Assembly (NCBI GenBank): GCA_039621445.1
Contig: CP154956.1
Location: forward strand, 47,411,291-47,475,290
Direction of reading: 5' to 3'
Length of the DNA stretch: 64,000 nucleotides
From: Euglena gracilis
Taxonomy: Eukaryota; Euglenida; Euglenophyceae; Euglenales
Shown: piece by piece, positions 22,701 through 33,564 of the stretch
How positions within the stretch are numbered: position 1 is the first letter of the stretch
Layout: each line of letters begins with the position of its first letter
Notes under the pieces: model-generated
Databases searched by the model: none
What the model was told of the DNA's origin: nothing
What the model saw: the letters and a program-made list of their open reading frames with translations, nothing else
Position numbers and translations under genes: made by a program

Positions 22701-22983
22701 TGGGTTATCCTGCTGTGCCTGCATTTCCTTCGTTCCCACAGCAACGTGCGTGCACAGGCGTCCACGTCTGCCTGTTGTTGCCTTTTTTTTCACCCGTGTG
22801 TGCGTCGCATATATTTCTCTGTGACACTCTCCTCCCAGTGGCATCCTCACCCCGGAGGACCGGCCCTACGTCGAGTGCATGACCAACCTGCCTCCCCCTG
22901 AGTCGGGCTTCGTGTCAGACTTCACCCGGAAACGGGAGAAGCCAAAGGGCAAGCCCCCCAAGGCGAAGGCCACCAAGGCCTGA
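16748..22983 (+). CDS. unknown protein, about 173 residues, four exons
   Basis: Four exons join in phase: 16748-16855 (ATG; Ala/Glu/Lys-rich, ends AKAEKG, donor GTGTGT), 18143-18283 (AGKEGKGKKAAAKK, then PVDPALLEQIFPVLTVEQEV, ends MRQMQQ, donor GTGTAC), 22306-22433 (acceptor TTCTTTCAG; VENIREAFAKYGMSVPTSTI) and 22839-22983 (GILTPEDRPYVECMTNLPPP, basic tail KGKPPKAKATKA, stop TGA). Phases are 0, 0 and 2, and all borders are GT..AG. The middle 90 residues look globular and helical (an EF-hand-like or HTH-like helix pair is possible), with Lys/Ala-rich disordered ends. I do not recognise the family. Intron 2 is about 4 kb and holds a separate coding-like block (19790-20835). Confidence 0.55.
19053..19190. 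mobile_element. CACCTATAG-family MITE, copy 2 (one end)
   Basis: It starts AGCACCTATAGTAAAAATGG and continues as nine or so AAAATGGCCG units. The right inverted end is missing. Confidence 0.55.
19790..20835 (+). pseudogene. intronless coding-like block with frame breaks, unknown family
   Basis: GC3-rich sequence reads like protein in successive frames: VVLLPNTYYRLRDGTIGRYE (to about 19915), VYSFNGHCKQLHIKNVVWVA..DAWRMLYKELES (about 19921-20160), an in-frame TGA at 20209-20211, then HYLVRISTEECQARG..MSYRMLCSLLHRGLL (about 20245-20440) and RVYTEDQLAKVKQ..DLCRPIPLHALIQINVEYRV (about 20458-20810). Each segment has coding-like codon use, but the frame shifts at about 19918, 20240 and 20450. The lack of introns in an intron-rich genome, the position inside intron 2 of the four-exon gene, and the frame breaks suggest a retrocopy or decayed insertion. 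Sequencing indels are an alternative. I do not recognise the protein. Confidence 0.5.
21393..21479. mobile_element. CACCTATAG-family MITE, copy 3
   Basis: The 87-bp element has ends CACCTATAG and CTATAGGTG around AAAATGGCCG repeats. The right flank (CTTGGTTCTGCC) resembles the inverted left flank of copy 2, so the true element may be longer. Confidence 0.65.
21912..22213. mobile_element. possible short inverted-repeat element
   Basis: The left end ATGGATTCATTTAAGC and the right end, read in reverse complement as ATAGATTCACTTAGTGACC, are similar. Between them are CCCCACCCCCCAGGGG tracts. A related right end occurs near 30490-30513. No clear target duplication was found. Confidence 0.35.
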
Positions 22984-25900
22984 GCTCTGCCTCTTGCCCA
23001 TTCCTGGCCACCTACACCGCTTGTACAGTCGACTGCCTTGGCGGATTTGGTCAAACTGTGGTCCCAACCATCCACGTCATCCCTGCTCCCACCGCCATGT
23101 GCTGGAAAGCACACAACTCCCTTCCCCGCACTCCGTCACCTCTCCCATTCATATGCCGTTACCAATGGTCACAGCATTGACCTGAAAGTTTGCTGGGCAT
23201 CTGGCATGATTTTTTTGGGGCATATTTCGGTCATTTTCTGTCAAAAGGCACATATGACAAATGAACATTTATTCTTGGAGTATTATCTCCCAAGGCGAAA
23301 GAACGCAAACCCAAAAAAACAGCAAATGAAATCGGTAAGTGTGGTATTACATGTTTGCAACGCCCTGGTGTGTTGGAAAAAAAGACAAAAGAGAAAAGAC
23401 AGTTGGAAAAAGGGGTTCTCTTCAGTGGTGTCATTTGGTACATGGTTGAGTTGTGGAAAGACGTCAGACACCAATCGCCCCAGATGGTGTCCATTCCAGC
23501 CCTGCTTGTTCTGTGTACGTCACCCAACCATGCGGCAGACAGACCAGGGGGTTTCTCATGCCCCGGGGTGAAACCCAGCTAATTCTGCATGACACATAGG
23601 AAGCGAGTTCCCACTTCCCACTTTCTCGAACCATTCCCCAGAAGGACGGCCCTGGCCCCCACTCTCTGACCGAGGGCTTTTGAACACAAACTTTCTTTGA
23701 TGGGTGGGCCGTCGGACCCCCCCCCCACCACGATGGTTTTCATATCCAGTTCAACATTTTTTCTACCCTGTGCATTGAGTGATTCTCATAAAGAAACAAA
23801 GAATGATTAAAACATCTGGACGAAGTTCGTGCAAGGTTTCGACCATAGGTTTTAGAAAATTTCTCAAATGAATGCACACACCAGGTGCATTCATCTGCTT
23901 CCAGGCAGGGGTAACACAAACACGGTTTCCTGCCCCCCCCAATTTTAATAAAATTTCCATTTTTTGCGGCGTTTTGTGTTTTTTTTTTTTTTTTTTTTCT
24001 GGAATTTTTGTCAATTTTTTTTTTTTTTTTTTTAGTGTTTTTGTGTTGTTTTTTTTTTTTTTGCAGTGTTTTCTGCTTTTTTTGTGGGTGTGTCGTTCTG
24101 TTTTCTCCCCCAGCCCCCGCATGGTGTCGACCTCAGGAGTCGGCCACCATGGCTTTGTTTCCCACCCCTTTTTTCTCATTTTTTTTTTGTGTCAAAAAAG
24201 TGCCCTTTCCCCGAGTGAGTTTTCCCGGTGGTGCCCCCCCCCCCCAGGGTGGACATAGGAACCTGAAGGATTCACATTCACTTGCATTTTTTTTTTTGTG
24301 TTTGGACTTTTTATTGTGTTTTATTTATAGAAGTGTGTGTTTTTTGAGTCTTTTTTGCCCCCCCGCACCCATGGTGTCAGCCTGCCCTGGGAGGATGGGG
24401 TCGGAGATGGCTTTGTCAGCAAAGGCAGCACTCATTTTTTTTGTGGAGACGTGGTCCACAGTGGACTGTTTGAGCCATTTTCCATTTGCTAGTGATTTTG
24501 ATCCGCCTGAGCTTTCTCTGACTGACTGGTCTGCACAGGGGTTGGTAGGAAGGGGCTCAGGACACCATTGCACTGCGTCTTTCGTCCTGCTGCGTTCTGT
24601 TTTAAGAGAGAGGGACGGTCTGATTCTGGACAATGCTTTGGTGCTGTTATCTCATAGAGTTCCTCTTGTTCCGTGTCTATTCCTCTGTTTGCCATTCCTT
24701 TGCCTTCGCCTTTGGTTGGTCAGCCCCATCTGGAACAAACAGGCGTGCCGATGGGTCGAGTGTTCAGGCAAAGGCGTGCGCACTCATCCTTGCTCATCCA
24801 TTTCGTTCGGATGATGTTGCACTCCACCCCTTGCTGTTTCTCATGTACTGTTTTATGTGTTTGTATGTCTGCCTGTGCCGCCCTTTCCAGCCCTTGACAG
24901 AGGCGGTAGTTTCCGCATCTTCTGCCGGAACACCTTTCCGCCTTTTGTTGGACACTCTCGCTCTGATGCGTGCTTTACATTCACTTTCACATTGGGGAAT
25001 TTGTATCGGGTCTTTTCCAAAGTTCGGGTCTTTTCGAAAAGTGTGCGTGACTTTGCTGTGGAGTGTGCTTCTTTTCCATCGCACCCAGGGTTGAAAGCAC
25101 CCATCCTCCATGCCTATTCCTCTGACAAACAGAGACTGATATTTGTTGAGATTGGTACTGGTGGGGATCAGACTCAAAGAGGGTCCAAGCAGACATTTAG
25201 TTTGTGCGTATCAACAAAAAAATACTTTGTGCATGATGTGTATCACAACGAAAATTGTTGTGTATCACACATCACCCAAAAATTTTTGTGTGTCGCCATG
25301 ACGTTTTGACACACACTCGAATGTCTGGGCCAAAGTTATCCAGCAAGCTGGCAACTCCGGGCTGTGTCCATTTTGGGTGGGGATCCCATACTCGGCCAAC
25401 CTTTGTTTTCAGCCAGCAACCCCCAGCCTGACTCCATGATGCCTGACGCCTGACTGATGGATGGAGGGCTCTTTGTTGCCAAATGATAACCTCCACAGGT
25501 TTCTTGGGTATTTGATGTTTTGTTTTGAAATTATAATAAAGCTGCATTTTTTTCCCCTTTACCACCTGAGCACATACACCAGGGCGGGGGGGGGGGTTGC
25601 TTCCTCATCAAGGTGTGGCCTTGCGTCTTCTCTTCTCTTCTCTTCTCAGCTCACCTTTTTGGGAGCAGAACATTTTTTTGTTCCCGAAATTATTCCCATT
25701 TATTTTCCCATGAGCATTTTGTGGTTATTTTGATTTTTTTGTTTTCCTCTTTTTTTCCAGCCGGCCGGACCAGACCCCCTCCCCCCCAGGGCATACCTTT
25801 GCTTAAGGTGTGTCCGACCCCACCCCCCAGGGCTGACTGACTGGTTTTGGCTCCAGATCCCCCCAGGGGGTGTCCGCCAGGAATGGCCGAAGGCACGTGG

Positions 25901-27220
25901 CAATTTTTTTTGAATTTTTATTTATTTACCAAAATCCTTTGATTTTTGGCCGAGTGGCCAAAGTGACCGACCCCCCCCCCCCTTGGGGGGTAGGAAGTGC
26001 GTGACTGGTGTTTGAAAAGTGACTGACTGTTTTTTTTTGAAATTGGAAAGTGACCCCCCTCCCCCCGGGGGGGGGGGTTGGTAAGTAACGGTATGCCGGG
26101 AGAGCTTGGGAATGCCCGGCCTGCGGGACGCACCGTGGGCAGGGTGCCGGACGCAGTTCTGGCGGTGGAGGGTCCGGCAGGACTCCGCGCCGCCTTCGCA
26201 GGGTACCTTTCTTCCTCCGGCGGCTGGGCTTTCGCGATGCGTGCGGAGGTCGCCCCCAAGCAGCCCCACCCCGGGCCGGCCGCCCGCGGTGGCGCGGTCC
26301 CGTGGGCCCCCGCGGGCCCCGCCCACCAGTTGCGTGTGGTCGGGCGGGCGGCCCCCGCGGCGCACCGCCTCTTTCCACAGTTGCTGGGCCAGGCCTGCCC
26401 CCGCCTAAATTGAATCAAAAGGCACACCTGTCCTTGGTGTTGTTGTCCTGAACTTCATTTCTGGTCCCCCTGTGCAATGCACCGGCAGCATTGAAAAACG
26501 TCTGGAACACACATAGCTGGGTATTTCCCATTGGCATGAATTCCAGTTTTTTGAGGAATGGATGTTCACTTGCTGTTTTCATTCCTGCGACCAAGTTGGC
26601 TTGTGGGGTGATGTCTTTGTGGTGAGCAGGAGGTCTGCTGCCAGCCCGGCCGACTCCAGCATCACTGCCTCCCACATGGTGGTGTGCCAAATGTTTTTTA
26701 GTCTTTCGGCATCACACACTGGCATGCCGCCCTCCTTCCTCATCCATGCAACATATTCCAGAATATACAGTATTCAAGACCGAAATCTTTTTTGTCCTTG
26801 CACAGACTCAACTGTTCCAGTGTTTTCCCTGGCAGGCTTTGAGCCACGTCCTTTCTGCACCATCGGGACGGGGCACACCGACAAATATGGCCAGGGGGTT
26901 GGCCTCCAGGGCCAACCTCCCTGGGAGTGGGAGGGGAGCGGGAGGGGCTGGTTTGACAGTGTCACAGACCTGCCCGACCCCACTTCATCCTCTGGGCAAA
27001 AGGATGGAGTTTGGGGTTTGGAGGGCCCCCAATCCCCTACACCTGCCAGAGGGTGGTCCAGAGCAACTCCCAGGAAACCCCAGATGGATTGCCTGGGGAC
27101 CGCTGAGAAGTATTTCCCTCCGGCGCTTTGTGCCAAAAGGGAAACAAATTGGCCCTTTCTGTGAATCACATTTTTGTCCGACGTTTATTTTTTGGTAAAC
27201 ATACTGGTCACTCACTGGGC
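22984..27220. other. spacer with poly-T runs and repeats
   Basis: No gene was recognised. 23455-23660 is an inverted copy of 29585-29795. 23976-24066 has T runs of 12-23. 25960-26080 has GTGACTGACTG units next to G/C runs that recur at 36280-36560 and 39280. 26090-26405 is a strongly GC-rich island whose plus frame (RMPGELGNARPAGRTVGRV) and minus frame both look codon-biased, so it could be an exon but its strand is undecided. The remaining long frames are T-rich chance frames. Confidence 0.45.
23455..23660. repeat. dispersed repeat, inverted partner of 29585-29795
   Basis: Shared landmarks in opposite orientation are a GTCCATTCCAGCCCT block, ACGTCACCCAACCATG, ATTCTGCATG.CA and GGAA..CGAGTTCC, then TTCTCGAACCATTCCCCAGA. 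No target duplication was identified. Confidence 0.6.
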
Positions 27221-27221
27221 C

Positions 27222-27512
27222 TAATGGATTTGGCCAAGTCCACTTTACCCCAAATGGACTTGGCCAAGTCCACGTTACCTCAAATGGCCTTGGCCAAGTC
27301 CACGTTACCTCAAATGGACTTGGCCAAGTCTACTTAACACCAAATGCACTTGGCCAAGTCCACTTGATCCTAAATTGACTTGGCCAAGTCCACCTTACCC
27401 CAAAAGGACTTGGACAAGTCCATGTTACCCCGAATGGATTTGGCCATGTCCACTTTACCCCAAAGGGACGTGGCCAAGTCTACTTTGCCCCAAATGGACT
27501 TGGACAAGCTTG
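27222..27512. repeat. 30-bp tandem repeat with perfect palindromic core
   Basis: About 9.6 copies of a 30-bp unit are present. The consensus core TGGACTTGGCCAAGTCCA is its own reverse complement. The spacer is CTTTACCCCAAA-like. Because 30 is a multiple of three, both strands stay open and read a 10-residue repeat containing DLAKS. Confidence 0.9.
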
Positions 27513-27643
27513 CACCAAACCCTGCCTGAGGGGACAATCGCCTTGTGCAGAAGCCATCAGCCATCCACAGCCTGCCGAACCACAGTGTCAGCAAACCACA
27601 GTGTAGGAGAGGGCTCCGCTGCCCCTGTCCCCCTTCCCCCAGG

Positions 27644-27960
27644 GGGTGGCCCCGGCGCTGTTGTGCGTCACCCTGGCCCTGGCCGCCGTGTACGCCGTGC
27701 TGCGGCGGTGGCCCCGCCGCGGTCCCCCCCTCCTGGCCCGGCGCCCCAAACGGCCGCCCGGGCGTGCGGGTCTCAGCCCCGATGGCGGGGCGGGCCGGGT
27801 TGGCGCGGGAGGCGGGGTGGGTGGCATGGGCACCGACTGTCTTCCGAGGGGTGCGGCCGTTTGGGCCGCCATGCACGTTGGCCCCCCTGACGATGGCCAC
27901 CCTCGCTGGCACAGAAGGGGAGCGGCTGGACAAAACGCCGGAGACAGAGCAGGACCAGGG
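27644..27960. other. GC-rich island, possible exon(s), strand undecided
   Basis: On the plus strand the frame starting near 27644 reads a hydrophobic helix (ALLCVTLALAAVYAVLRRWP) and a second frame reads ATLAGTEGERLDKTPETEQD. On the minus strand a 455-codon frame (28737-27370) crosses this island and the satellite repeat. Neither has clear splice borders. Confidence 0.3.
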
Positions 27961-28528
27961 ATTTGAGTTTTTTTTTTTAGAACCCATGACTTGGACACCT
28001 TGGGGTGGGTACGGGTGTGGGTGCGGGTGCGGGTGTGGGTGTGTGGGTGTGTGGGTGTGTGGGTGTGTGGATGTGGGCTTTGCGGGTGGGTGGGTGGGTG
28101 GGAGTTTGGCTGAATTTAAAGGCGGTGCCAACCCTGAAGGGTGGTGCCTCCTGGGCAGGCACTCCAAGGCACCCAGGTCCGACCACCTGGGGATGGGGGT
28201 AGGGCACTTGGCCAAGGCATTTCCGGCGCCAAAGGCTCCGGAAGCCCAGAAAAGCCCATTTTTGGCACTTTTGGCCCACGACCAGGCAGGCACCGACCCG
28301 GGGGGGGGGGTAGTGCCTGCCTGCCCAGGCACTCTAGGGCACCCCGAGGCCTCTTCCCCCCAGGGGTTGGTCAAATTCAGCCTGGTGGGCGTGTGTAGGG
28401 CTGCGGGGTCTGCCCCCTCCAAGAGGCAGGTGGCGTTCAGGAGGACGTTTCTGGTGAAGTATCTTCTCTCCGACTCTGTACTGTAACGTGCCCCCTCCGT
28501 CCACCGGGACCATTCCCCAATCCCTGAG

Positions 28529-30881
28529 GGGGACGCTGCACCGGACGAGCCCCAATCCGCCCCCGCCGCCATCGGGTGGCAGCCCCCGGGGCCCGCGGCC
28601 TCCCCCGCAGAGGCAGAGGCGGAGGCAGAGGCGGAGAAGGGCAGTGCATCCCCGGGCACCGCGGAGGATGCCAGCCAGGTGTGGAGGTTTTGGATGGCCA
28701 GTGAGGTGTCCCTGGACTCAGCAGCAGTGCGGACCACGGAGGTCAGTGGGGAACTGGCGAACTCTCAACACATGGAGAACACACGGCGGAAAATTTCAGC
28801 AGCAGGACGTGGTTCTATTAAATGGAAGATCTCGGGGGGGGTCCCCTTGGGGGGACCCAGAGTCCCAGGTTTCGGCGTGAAGGGGCAAAATTTGAGAAAT
28901 ACCTTTAGACGGCCCGATTTTTTTGGGGGGGGTTTGTGTCCTGAATTAAGCTTGCTGGGTGGGGACCCCTGGGGCCCGAGGAGGACACATGGCCACGTTA
29001 GAGGCTGGGAAATACCCTTGGCCACCCAAAAATTGTCAACAGGACCAGTCAACAGGATTTATTGTGGGATATATCTGGTGTTTCACAGCAGCTCAGTCCG
29101 AAATCGCCCTGGATATCTGCATGTGCTTTTTTTGAGCCCCAAAACCACTGGTACAAAGCTCATCCACATTTTTTTTGTGCCAGAGTTGAAAAAGCTGGTA
29201 GAGGCCAGTCGGTGAGAAGGAGGTATTTTTTTAAAGGTTCGTGACCCGGGGGGGGGGGGCTGGACCGAGCCCCCCGTCCGCCAGCCGGGGGGGGGGGGTT
29301 GGACTGAGTGGGCACCCTGCTGGAGGCGGGGTTTTCCTCCATTTTCGGCGCGAAGCGCCCCCAGGTTTTTTTTTGGACCCAACATTGACCCCCCAAAAGT
29401 GGGTCTCCCCCCTTGCTCCCCCAGGGCGTGGGTGGGTCTGGACCTCCCTCCGGGTCCTAAAAAAAAAACCCTCTGGTGAGAGGTCTATTGTGTCTCTGAG
29501 CAAACCGCCAGGGTCGGGGGGGACCCAGAGAATCGTGTGGGTGGTGGATGGGTGGGCAATCCCCCACCCCATCGTGGTGTGGGGGCGATCCTTCCTGTAC
29601 TTCTGGGGAATGGTTCGAGAAAGTGGGAAGTAGGAACTCGCTTCCTCTGTGGCATGCAGAATGAGCCGTGGTTTCCCCCCGGAGAATGTGAAACCCCTCA
29701 AAGTTCGAACCCCCTGGTCTTGTCTGCAGCATGGTTGGGTGACGTCCACAGAACCCGCAGGGCTGGAATGGACACCGGCTGGGACGATTTGACCGCGAAA
29801 GGGTTTGTTGAGTCAACGTTTTCCTTTGGCGCCATAGGAATTTTTCTTTGGAGGGTGTCTTCCACCACGGCCTTCCCGTTCAGCCCTGGCCAAGGGGGCC
29901 TCCCCAACCCCTGCCATGCTTCTCCCGGGTCCCCCTATTTCTGGGGCCTCCCCGCCTGGGGCCGAGGCTGCGGGCTGGGAGGGGCAGGGCGAGGAGGAGT
30001 GGGCCGGCGAGTGGACGGCGGAGGAGTGGGCGGAGTGGGAACAGGCTTCTGCTGCTCATGGGTCTGCAGTACCCGGGGGGGGGGGGCTGGACTGCAGCTG
30101 GTCCAAATTTGGCTGGTGGAAATCCCAAAGGCCCTGGGGGGTCTGCGGGTCGGGCTGGCGACTGGAAACTTCTGTCCCAGTGACCGGTGTGAAGCGCCCG
30201 AATTTTCTTCGACCCCAAAAATCCACCAAAATGCCCGTTTTCGGCAATTTTTAGGAACAGAATCAGCCCCCCCCCCAAACGCATTAAAGCCCCACCTCGG
30301 CGCTCAGCGATGGAGGAATTTTTTTTCCAGTTGGGAGGACCCTGGTCCACAGATTCACTTAACAGCTGTGTGGCCCGCCCCCCGGGTTCAGGGTGGTGGG
30401 GAGGTTTTTGAGAGTGTGTGGGTGGGTTGGGGTTGGCTTCCCTGGACCCCCCCCCCCAGAGGTGGGGTGCCCGGGAAAACGTGTCCCACCCTGGGGGGTC
30501 ACTAAGCGAGTCTACGCCCCAGGCCCCCCTGCCCTCCCCAGGGGGGGGAGGGGCGGGGGCGGGGGTTTCGCCTGTTGCTTTTTTCCAGTGGCTGGTAACA
30601 TGGCTAGCCGGTGGACCGCCTGGGGCAGTGGGGTCCTTCAGCAAACGCCTGCGTGGGAGCACACACAGCGCCAGCAGCGCAAGGCGCGGTGGGGCGGCGA
30701 GGGGGCCAAGGCCAGCCCCGCGGCCGCCGGCGCCGGCCACTTGGGGCAGTTCCGGGCGCCGCAGCGCAGCGAGGGGGAGGAGGGCGGGGGCGCGGCCGGC
30801 GAGCAGGGAAGGCAGGCGTTGCCTTGCCACCAGGCACGGGCAGGCCCAGGTCGCGCACCATTGGGGACAGAGCAGCCCTAG
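28529..30881 (+). CDS. probable multi-exon gene for Ala/Glu/Trp-rich protein
   Basis: Three coding-like segments share phase 0. 28529-28678 (acceptor CCCTGAG, GDAAPDEPQSAP to AEDASQ, clean donor GTGTGG) is Pro/Ala-rich with an (EA)n run. 29967-30041 reads AAGWEGQGEEEWAGEW and AEEWAEWEQ but is followed by GC, not GT. 30642-30881 (acceptor CCTTCAG) reads QTPAWEHTQRQQRKARW, then Ala/Gly/Glu-rich sequence to TAG. The composition suggests a disordered protein; no family is recognised. An overlapping long minus-strand frame and the poor second donor make this tentative, and the segments may not belong to one gene. Confidence 0.35.
29585..29795. repeat. dispersed repeat, inverted partner of 23455-23660
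   Basis: This is the reverse-complement counterpart of 23455-23660 (TTCTGGGGAATGGTTCGAGA, GTTGGGTGACGT, GGGCTGGAATGGACAC). Confidence 0.6.
30060..30370. mobile_element. diverged relative of the 31260-31702 MITE
   Basis: It shares the order CTGCAGTACCC, GGGGCTGGACTGCAGCT, GTCCAAATTTGGCT, CCAGTGACCGG..GCGC and AAAATCAGCC with 31260-31500. The left end could be CAGGCTTCTGCT at 30039, directly at the end of a putative exon. The right end is unclear. Confidence 0.45.
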
Positions 30882-31259
30882 CTGATGTGGGCCCGTAGCA
30901 GGCGCTTCTGCCCAGGCTCGTTAGATTTTGCCACCAACGAAGGTTCTCTCTGAGGAACGTTTGCGCACCTCCTCCTTTTTTTCTTGGGCCATGCTGTTTT
31001 GTCCCGATGCCCCTCCAAATAACTCCTCTGGGTACCTTCCCCCTCAAGAGTTGAGGCCGGCAACCATCAGTTTTGATATTGAAATGGGTCGTTTTTTTGA
31101 ACAAACATTTTTGAAAATTTATGCAAACCAATCTCCGACCAACTTTTTCTTCCCCGGTGATTCTTTTTTTTGAGGTGAAAATAATAACCCGGAATGACAC
31201 AAACAATGAACATGGGTAAAATTTTCTTGGTGGGGTTAGACCCGAACCGGGTCCAAAAC

Positions 31260-31702
31260 CAGGCTTTTGCTTAAGGGATTGCAGTACCCCCCCGGGGAGG
31301 GGGCTGGACTGCAGCTAGTCCAAATTTGGCTAGTGGGTTTTCTAGCAGACCCCCCCCCCCCCCGGGGGTCTGCTAGCAGGGCTAGCTAGTGGAAAAATTT
31401 TTTCCAGTGACCGGCGCGAAGCGCCGAAAATTTTTTTTGGGACCCCCAAAAATGGCCAAAAATGCCCGTTTTTGGCCATTTTTTGGGAATTTTTGAAACA
31501 AAATCAGCCAAAAACCTGTTAAAAACCTCATTTTTCCTCCGGCGCTGTGCGCCGGAGGAAATTTTTTTTCCAGTCCGGGGGACCCCCGGACCCCCCCCCC
31601 CCCCGGGGGGGGGAGGGGGGGTGGGGTCTAGCTAGTCCATTTTTTCCAGTGTCTAGCCGATTGGCTAGCCAGTACCCCCGGGGGTCCTTAAGCAAAAGCC
31701 TG
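31260..31702. mobile_element. hAT-like MITE, copy 2, complete
   Basis: The 443-bp element has 17-bp perfect inverted ends CAGGCTTTTGCTTAAGG and an exact 8-bp target duplication TCCAAAAC at 31252-31259 and 31703-31710. It contains two GGCGC hairpins (31418, 31535) and G/C runs but no coding sequence. Confidence 0.9.
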
Positions 31703-32037
31703 TCCAAAACCTGTCCACCAAAATCAGGCAAATTCCCCTTCAAAATGCCAACCCCCCCCCCCCGGCCATTGGTCCGGGCCATGTTGGCCCCAACAGGCCG
31801 GGGGGCCAACGGGGGGGGGGGGCGTGCTGATCCCAACAAGAAACGTCCATGTCGGTCCCAACGGGCTGGGGGCCAACTTCGGGGGGGGGGGGGGACGGGT
31901 TGACCCCAACAGCCAGGGGTGGCCAACGAGCTTGGGGGGGAGACAGGTATGCATTTTCGAGGAGCTCGTTGACCGATTTGGGAATAATACATTGGCTCAA
32001 GTGGTCACTTTACATTTAGCGCAGTAACGAGATCGGT

Positions 32038-33564
32038 ATGTTGAGGGAAAAGGGAACGCCTGTTCAGGGCTTTGACGAAGAGGAGGACTATGATGAGGAA
32101 GAAGAGGATTATGATGAAGAAGAGGAGTATGGCGAGGAAGAGGATTTTGATGTGCATGGATTTCCTCCCCAGATTTGGTTCGGGGGGGGGAAGATAAGTC
32201 GTCGCTGATGTTCATTGCTTGTGTTATCCACACTTCGAATTCCCATTTTTTTTTGCAGGATAAGAAATTGGGAAAGCTGCACTATTTGCGCCTGTTGTAT
32301 TCTTCTTTGAGAACACCGCATTCAGCAGGGGGGGATGCTTGTGCGTTTTTTTTTGCGTCGCGTTTTTTTTTTTTAGGGTCCATGCTGTGTTCTCCCCTTC
32401 CGATGTCAGAGTTGAAAAAACGTGGACGTTCTTTCCTGGCTTCTGACATCTCCCCCCTCCTTTGGCTCATTCCCTGGCCGCATTGGGTGAGGGGTCCGGG
32501 GCCGGCTCCCCGGAGGGGGTCCCCAGCCAGAGGACTGGTCTAGTTTTGGGAAATGCCCTTGGGTGGCCTCAATTTGAGGGGGGGTGCTCACCCCACCGCT
32601 GGACCCCCCCCCCCAGCGGTGGGGCCCCCTCCGGCGTTAAAAAAAAAGCCTAAGGGCGAGACCAACGAGGTGGTACAGGGGTTTCCGTTGAATATAGCAA
32701 GTTTCAGTGGAAAAGTCAGTTGATGCAGCGGATCAATTTTCTTTTTTAAGACCCCCGGTCCCCTCCACCCACCCAGCCCCGCCACCTTTTTTCCAGCCAG
32801 CAGCTCCCAGCCGGGCTGCAGACCACCTGGGGGGGGGTCCGCTGAAATTTTTTTTTAGGGCCAGCCTGGCAAAGCCGGGCTGGTCCGAAATATATTTCGA
32901 AGAAAGGGGCCAAAAATGGCCAAAAATGGCATTTGGGGGGGGGTCGTTTTGGGTCTTCACCTCAAGATTTTGGCTGAATAGTGTTAACTCGGCTGGATTT
33001 TTGGCTTTTTTTTGCCTGTTTTCGGGGCACCCGCCAGGTCGATCTGCCAGCCGGCCGATCGACTGGCAGATCGATCAGCCGTCACCTGCCAGTGACGATG
33101 GCAGATGATCATCATCTGCCATGATGATCATCTGCCATCGTCTGATAATGGGCAGATGACCCTCCCCCCCCCCCCCAGACCCCTGGACCCCCACCCCCTG
33201 GGAGGGGTCCAGCGAGCACCTTTTTTCCAGCCAGCACATTTCCGAGCCGGCCCGTGGGACCAATGTTTTCCACCCCTGCGGGTCTTTGAGAAAACCCCTG
33301 CAAGTAGTTTTTTCCCTACCAGTGGTGCACCCTCAGACATCTCCTGATACTGAGAGAATCTATGAAGTTGTGTACGATGACAATGACGATGACGAGGATT
33401 TGGACGCAGAAGACATAGCGGCAGAGTTACTGGGATACAAGACGAAGAAGAAGAAGAAGAAGGACGCGGAGGAGCTACCACCCCAGACGACACAAGATGA
33501 GGCCGCCATCACAAGAAGCCCGCAAGAAGAAAGTGTGACCTCCGTCCTGAAACGCTGCCATTGA
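32038..33564 (+). CDS. very acidic protein, probably three exons
   Basis: The ATG at 32038 starts MLREKGTPVQGF, followed by Asp/Glu/Tyr-rich repeats (DYDEEEE type) to FD, where GTGCAT could be a donor (32149-32153). An acceptor TTTTTGCAG leads to DKKLGKLHYLRLLYSS (about 32260-32325). The last exon, 33336-33564 after CCCTCAG, encodes ERIYEVVYDDNDDDEDLDAE, then IAAELLGYK, a Lys run and a Gln/Ser-rich tail ending in TGA. Acidic stretches next to Lys runs are common in nuclear/nucleolar and chromatin-binding proteins, but no family is recognised and the middle exon is uncertain. A 5' extension beyond 32038 is possible. Confidence 0.5.
32727..33300. mobile_element. diverged hAT-like MITE relative
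   Basis: It lies between the second and third exons of the acidic-protein gene. It has TTTTTTAAGACCCCCGG on the left and GGGTCTTTGAGAAAACCCC on the right as inverted ends, with CCAGCCAGCA blocks inside and a TGCCA/GATC-rich palindrome cluster at 33035-33150. No target duplication was found. Confidence 0.4.

Noticed and set aside
24008-24814. 268-codon plus-strand frame rich in Phe and Cys
   Set aside because: It starts in long T runs (23976-24066); the composition is that of T-rich noncoding DNA and codon use differs from the clear exons.
27222-27512. Regular 30-bp repeat as a CRISPR array
   Set aside because: Units are contiguous with no unique spacers of constant length, and the context is eukaryotic.
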